From Todiramphus chloris collaris (Eukaryota > Chordata > Aves > Coraciiformes > Alcedinidae), in NCBI GenBank assembly GCA_025345505.1, contig JANVCC010000056.1:1605049-1669048 (forward strand): 64,000 nucleotides of DNA. Direction: 5' to 3'. Below the pieces are notes generated by a model. It worked only from the letters and a program-made list of their open reading frames with translations, was not told where the DNA came from and searched no databases. This document shows, in pieces, positions 61,443-64,000 of this stretch. Position numbers and translations under genes: made by a program. How positions within the stretch are numbered: the first letter of the stretch is position 1; the number at the start of each line of letters is the position of its first letter.

Positions 61443-63247
61443 ATTTTCAAACAAGCATCATCCCACTCTTTTTTGAAGTTCACGTGGAAACCTACTTTAA
61501 ATCTCAGTCTTTGAGGGCTGCCCCTGTTGCCCTGTCACAGCAGGCTGGAACTCAATAAGCGCTCAGGCAAGCATAGCGGGCCAGGCAATGGGCCTTGGCG
61601 GGCTGCATGCTGTGAACTCCTGCCTCACTGAATCAGCTTCTGTGTGTTTTTATAACTGCCTTTTTTTTCCCTGTTAATTATGCCCCAAGGCTGTGGAAAG
61701 ACAGCATTTATCTGTTTCAACAGACTAAGCAGCAAGTGTTCTGACATGTTTATCAGGCAAATTGTACCTGACAAAAGGTAATTACACATGCAATCACGTC
61801 CAGAAGCAACTGGATGATTAGGGGTTAATAAACTGTTTAGCATAAGAAATACTCAGCTTGTGAGCAAGGAGAGTGGGCCAGAAGGACATAACTGACAGTG
61901 ATATGTTAAAAGAATTACTTTTCTTTTGATGGAATATTTGACTTTACAGAAAGGTAACAGGATGTTAAGTGTACAGCTCATTTTAATCTCCCACTCCTAA
62001 ATCACTGGTGTCTATCGTACAACCAAAACTATTTGCTGACACTCTTGCTACTTTGGAAGAGACAACAGCGTGATTCAGACTTGTACTAAGTTACCTTGAA
62101 AATTTACAATTATAATTGTAGTATAACCCACACAGTTGGTGTTGTCTAACAGACACGGCCCCTGTTTCCTTCTGCAAAGCCCTCCTCCTCCTGTCTCTGC
62201 TGCTGTGTTGACTCTGTGCCTAGCTAGGTCCCAAAGTTGCTTTCTCTTCCAAGATTATTCCTGACAGTTGCCCAAAAGTAAAAAGGAAAGGGCATCTGTA
62301 TGATATCTGTGGATGTGACAAGAGGCTCAAACAGCATTGAAAGGGCCGGATGGTCAATTCCAGAAGTTCCCAGTGCACAAAATTCTCACATAATTACAAG
62401 ATGGCCTAAATACAGGACTACGGCTGAGCTGCTCAGGACTTTAGGGTAATATAAGACAAAGCTTTACTGAGCAATGATTACCAGTAGTTTTTGCCCAAAT
62501 GTGTCTGTATCACCTAGACACTAGGAAAAAGCAAAGGTGCTCACATTGAACAGGTGCAAGTGCCCTATTTGAAACCAGAATTCTGTCCCTAAAATCTTAG
62601 CAAAATCCATAGCAGCAATGTTGTAATGTTTTGTATTAACCAAAGCTGTTACCTACAAAGGTCTTAAAGTAGGACCGCCTTGAAGCCAAAAATAGTTTAC
62701 AGCCTTTTACAATAAAATTGTTGTGTTTAAAATAAGTCTTCTAATTAAAAATATCAATGCTATCTTTATAATGTATGAGATTACTATAGCCTTTTATATA
62801 AGTGTATATAAACACCTTTTTTTTTACCACATGGTGTTTGTTTCAAGCGAAAGGAGCTGGTGTTAGACATAAAAGGTATATAGAAAATACATAGATATGA
62901 ACAAGAAGTTAGAAAATCAAGGTATTGTAGGGCATCCTTCAAAATTCAAGTGCAGAACAGCAACCAGAGGGTTAAGTTACCTATAATGTTAGAAGTATAC
63001 ATGTGACTAGTAATGTGATGGTTTGAGAAAGCAACACTGTTCCATACACAGTAAAAGGAACAAACTCATCGGCTCTGATGATTCCAAGATGTTGGATAAA
63101 CATCCCCCTTCTATCAGACCTTTAGAAGAGGAAAATCCTCTAAATAAGGCAGAAGTGTATACTGTATCTGTCTTGTAAATATAAGTGAGTGGACAGTCTG
63201 TTGGACACTATCGTGAATGCTAAAAAGAATAAAGCTTTTTCCTTTTT

Positions 63248-63266
63248 TTTTTTTGTTTGTTTTTGG
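63248..63266 (+). repeat. T-rich tract with TTTG units
   Basis: Short T-rich simple sequence near the right end of the window. Confidence 0.8.
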
Positions 63267-64000
63267 TAACAACTCAGGCACACACACACTTCACTGCAAA
63301 TTATTTCTAGTCAGAAGGGCTTCCCTTGCTTCTAAGGAAGCATATTCTGCTTCATTATGAAATTCTCAGGTATAGCATTGCCTGTCTTAGCTTATTCTTA
63401 TTTTTCATGGTTGTCATGGGATAAAGAGAGTACAACAGTGCCATTGTTCTTGTGTAGTAGAGTAGTATATCTAGTTTATTAGGTGCTTCACAGTGTTTCA
63501 GCTGCGTGATAAGCTGGTTCTGATGGCTTCTTAGGTGGGGCTGAGAGGTCGACTAACAGCTAATGGTTTGCACTCCCTCCAATTCTAAGAGTAGCAGGAG
63601 AGATTGCCTTTCTGTCTGGTTCGAAGTATTTCCCATACATGTTAACTTTAGAGATGCATGTGGAAAAAAAAGAAACAGAACATTTTTCCTATTGCAATTT
63701 CAAGGCAAACTGCACATTGTAACCTTGAAGAAGTCACCACCGGCAGCACCAGTGTGATGTGCTGCGCTGTGTGGATTTTGACTGATTTTTGAGGCAAGAA
63801 AATATTTATTGCTGGGACCTACTCTGTGCATGTATTTCTCTTACTACAGTGCATGTCAGTGTGGACCATTTCCTGCTGGCCAGTATATCTCATTTTCAGT
63901 TACTGTCTTGGTAATAGTGACAGTTTTAGTGGATAAAATAGAAGTAGGGAAATGTTGCCTTATTTTTGGCCTTTAATAGGTTGATTCTAGTTGCCACACT

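Larger units (their letters stand above)
44986..64000 (+). other. EXOC6: EXOC6 terminal-side intron, >19 kb, continues past window
   Basis: Reading both strands I found neither the next EXOC6 exon (expected to begin LLDLF) nor any nested gene. Contents: a doubtful CR1-like stretch at 45480-45680, A-rich and T-rich simple tracts, a GC-richer 47-57 kb part with many short meaningless open frames, a palindromic MITE-like relic at 58881-58974, a DR2 motif at 60807-60820, a long pyrimidine tract at 61132-61256 and unique, conserved-looking sequence at 60.6-61.0 and 61.6-61.9 kb. Confidence 0.75.

Noticed and set aside
44986-64000. Remaining C-terminal EXOC6 exons
   Set aside because: I looked for the LLDLF...WDWSTYLADYG segment and the last exon in plus-strand frames and did not find them. 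They should lie to the right.

Overview
The window is vertebrate nuclear DNA, most likely from a bird. Two things support this. There is one gene split into short exons with GT-AG introns, and one intron (22413-22582) carries a 3'-terminal CR1 LINE fragment of the avian type. The gene is compact for its family and interspersed repeats are sparse, which also fits a bird. Base composition is AT-rich. I see nothing prokaryotic, viral or CRISPR-like.

The only gene I can support is EXOC6 (Sec15A), the exocyst subunit that links Rab11 vesicles to the tethering complex. It reads left to right. Eighteen consecutive coding exons lie between 61 and 44985. Joined, they give 1896 nt, or 632 codons, with no stop and no frame break. 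By recalled alignment they correspond to residues 92-723 of the 804-residue human protein. About 91 N-terminal residues lie left of the window and about 81 C-terminal residues lie right of it. The paralogue EXOC6B is excluded by the sequence of the variable acidic linker (9729-9884). Every intron has ordinary GT-AG ends.

Layout: 1-18675 holds twelve exons, including a tight cluster at 13992-14718. 18676-25444 holds three exons, an old MIR-like SINE, the CR1 fragment and a 31-bp tandem duplication. 25445-44985 holds the last three exons in the window, separated by 3.6, 8.7 and 6.8 kb introns. 44986-64000 is all intron as far as I can read it. No EXOC6 exon and no nested gene was found there, only low-complexity tracts, a palindromic MITE-like relic and candidate regulatory sequence. 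In human, the genes after EXOC6 are CYP26C1 and CYP26A1, and HHEX lies before it. If that order holds here, these introns could carry distal enhancers of those developmental genes.

The most interesting observations are: (1) a 30-nt in-frame microexon candidate at 32292-32321, with strong splice sites, that would add NNNNDHAAMS just before the region involved in Rab11 binding; (2) a possible in-frame stop-bearing alternative exon at 24484-24582; (3) two exact Pbx-Meis/Prep decamers in inverted orientation at 34289-34298 and 34368-34377; (4) a DR2 nuclear-receptor element at 60807-60820; (5) a 14-bp direct repeat flanking little more than a poly-T tract at 31489-31534.
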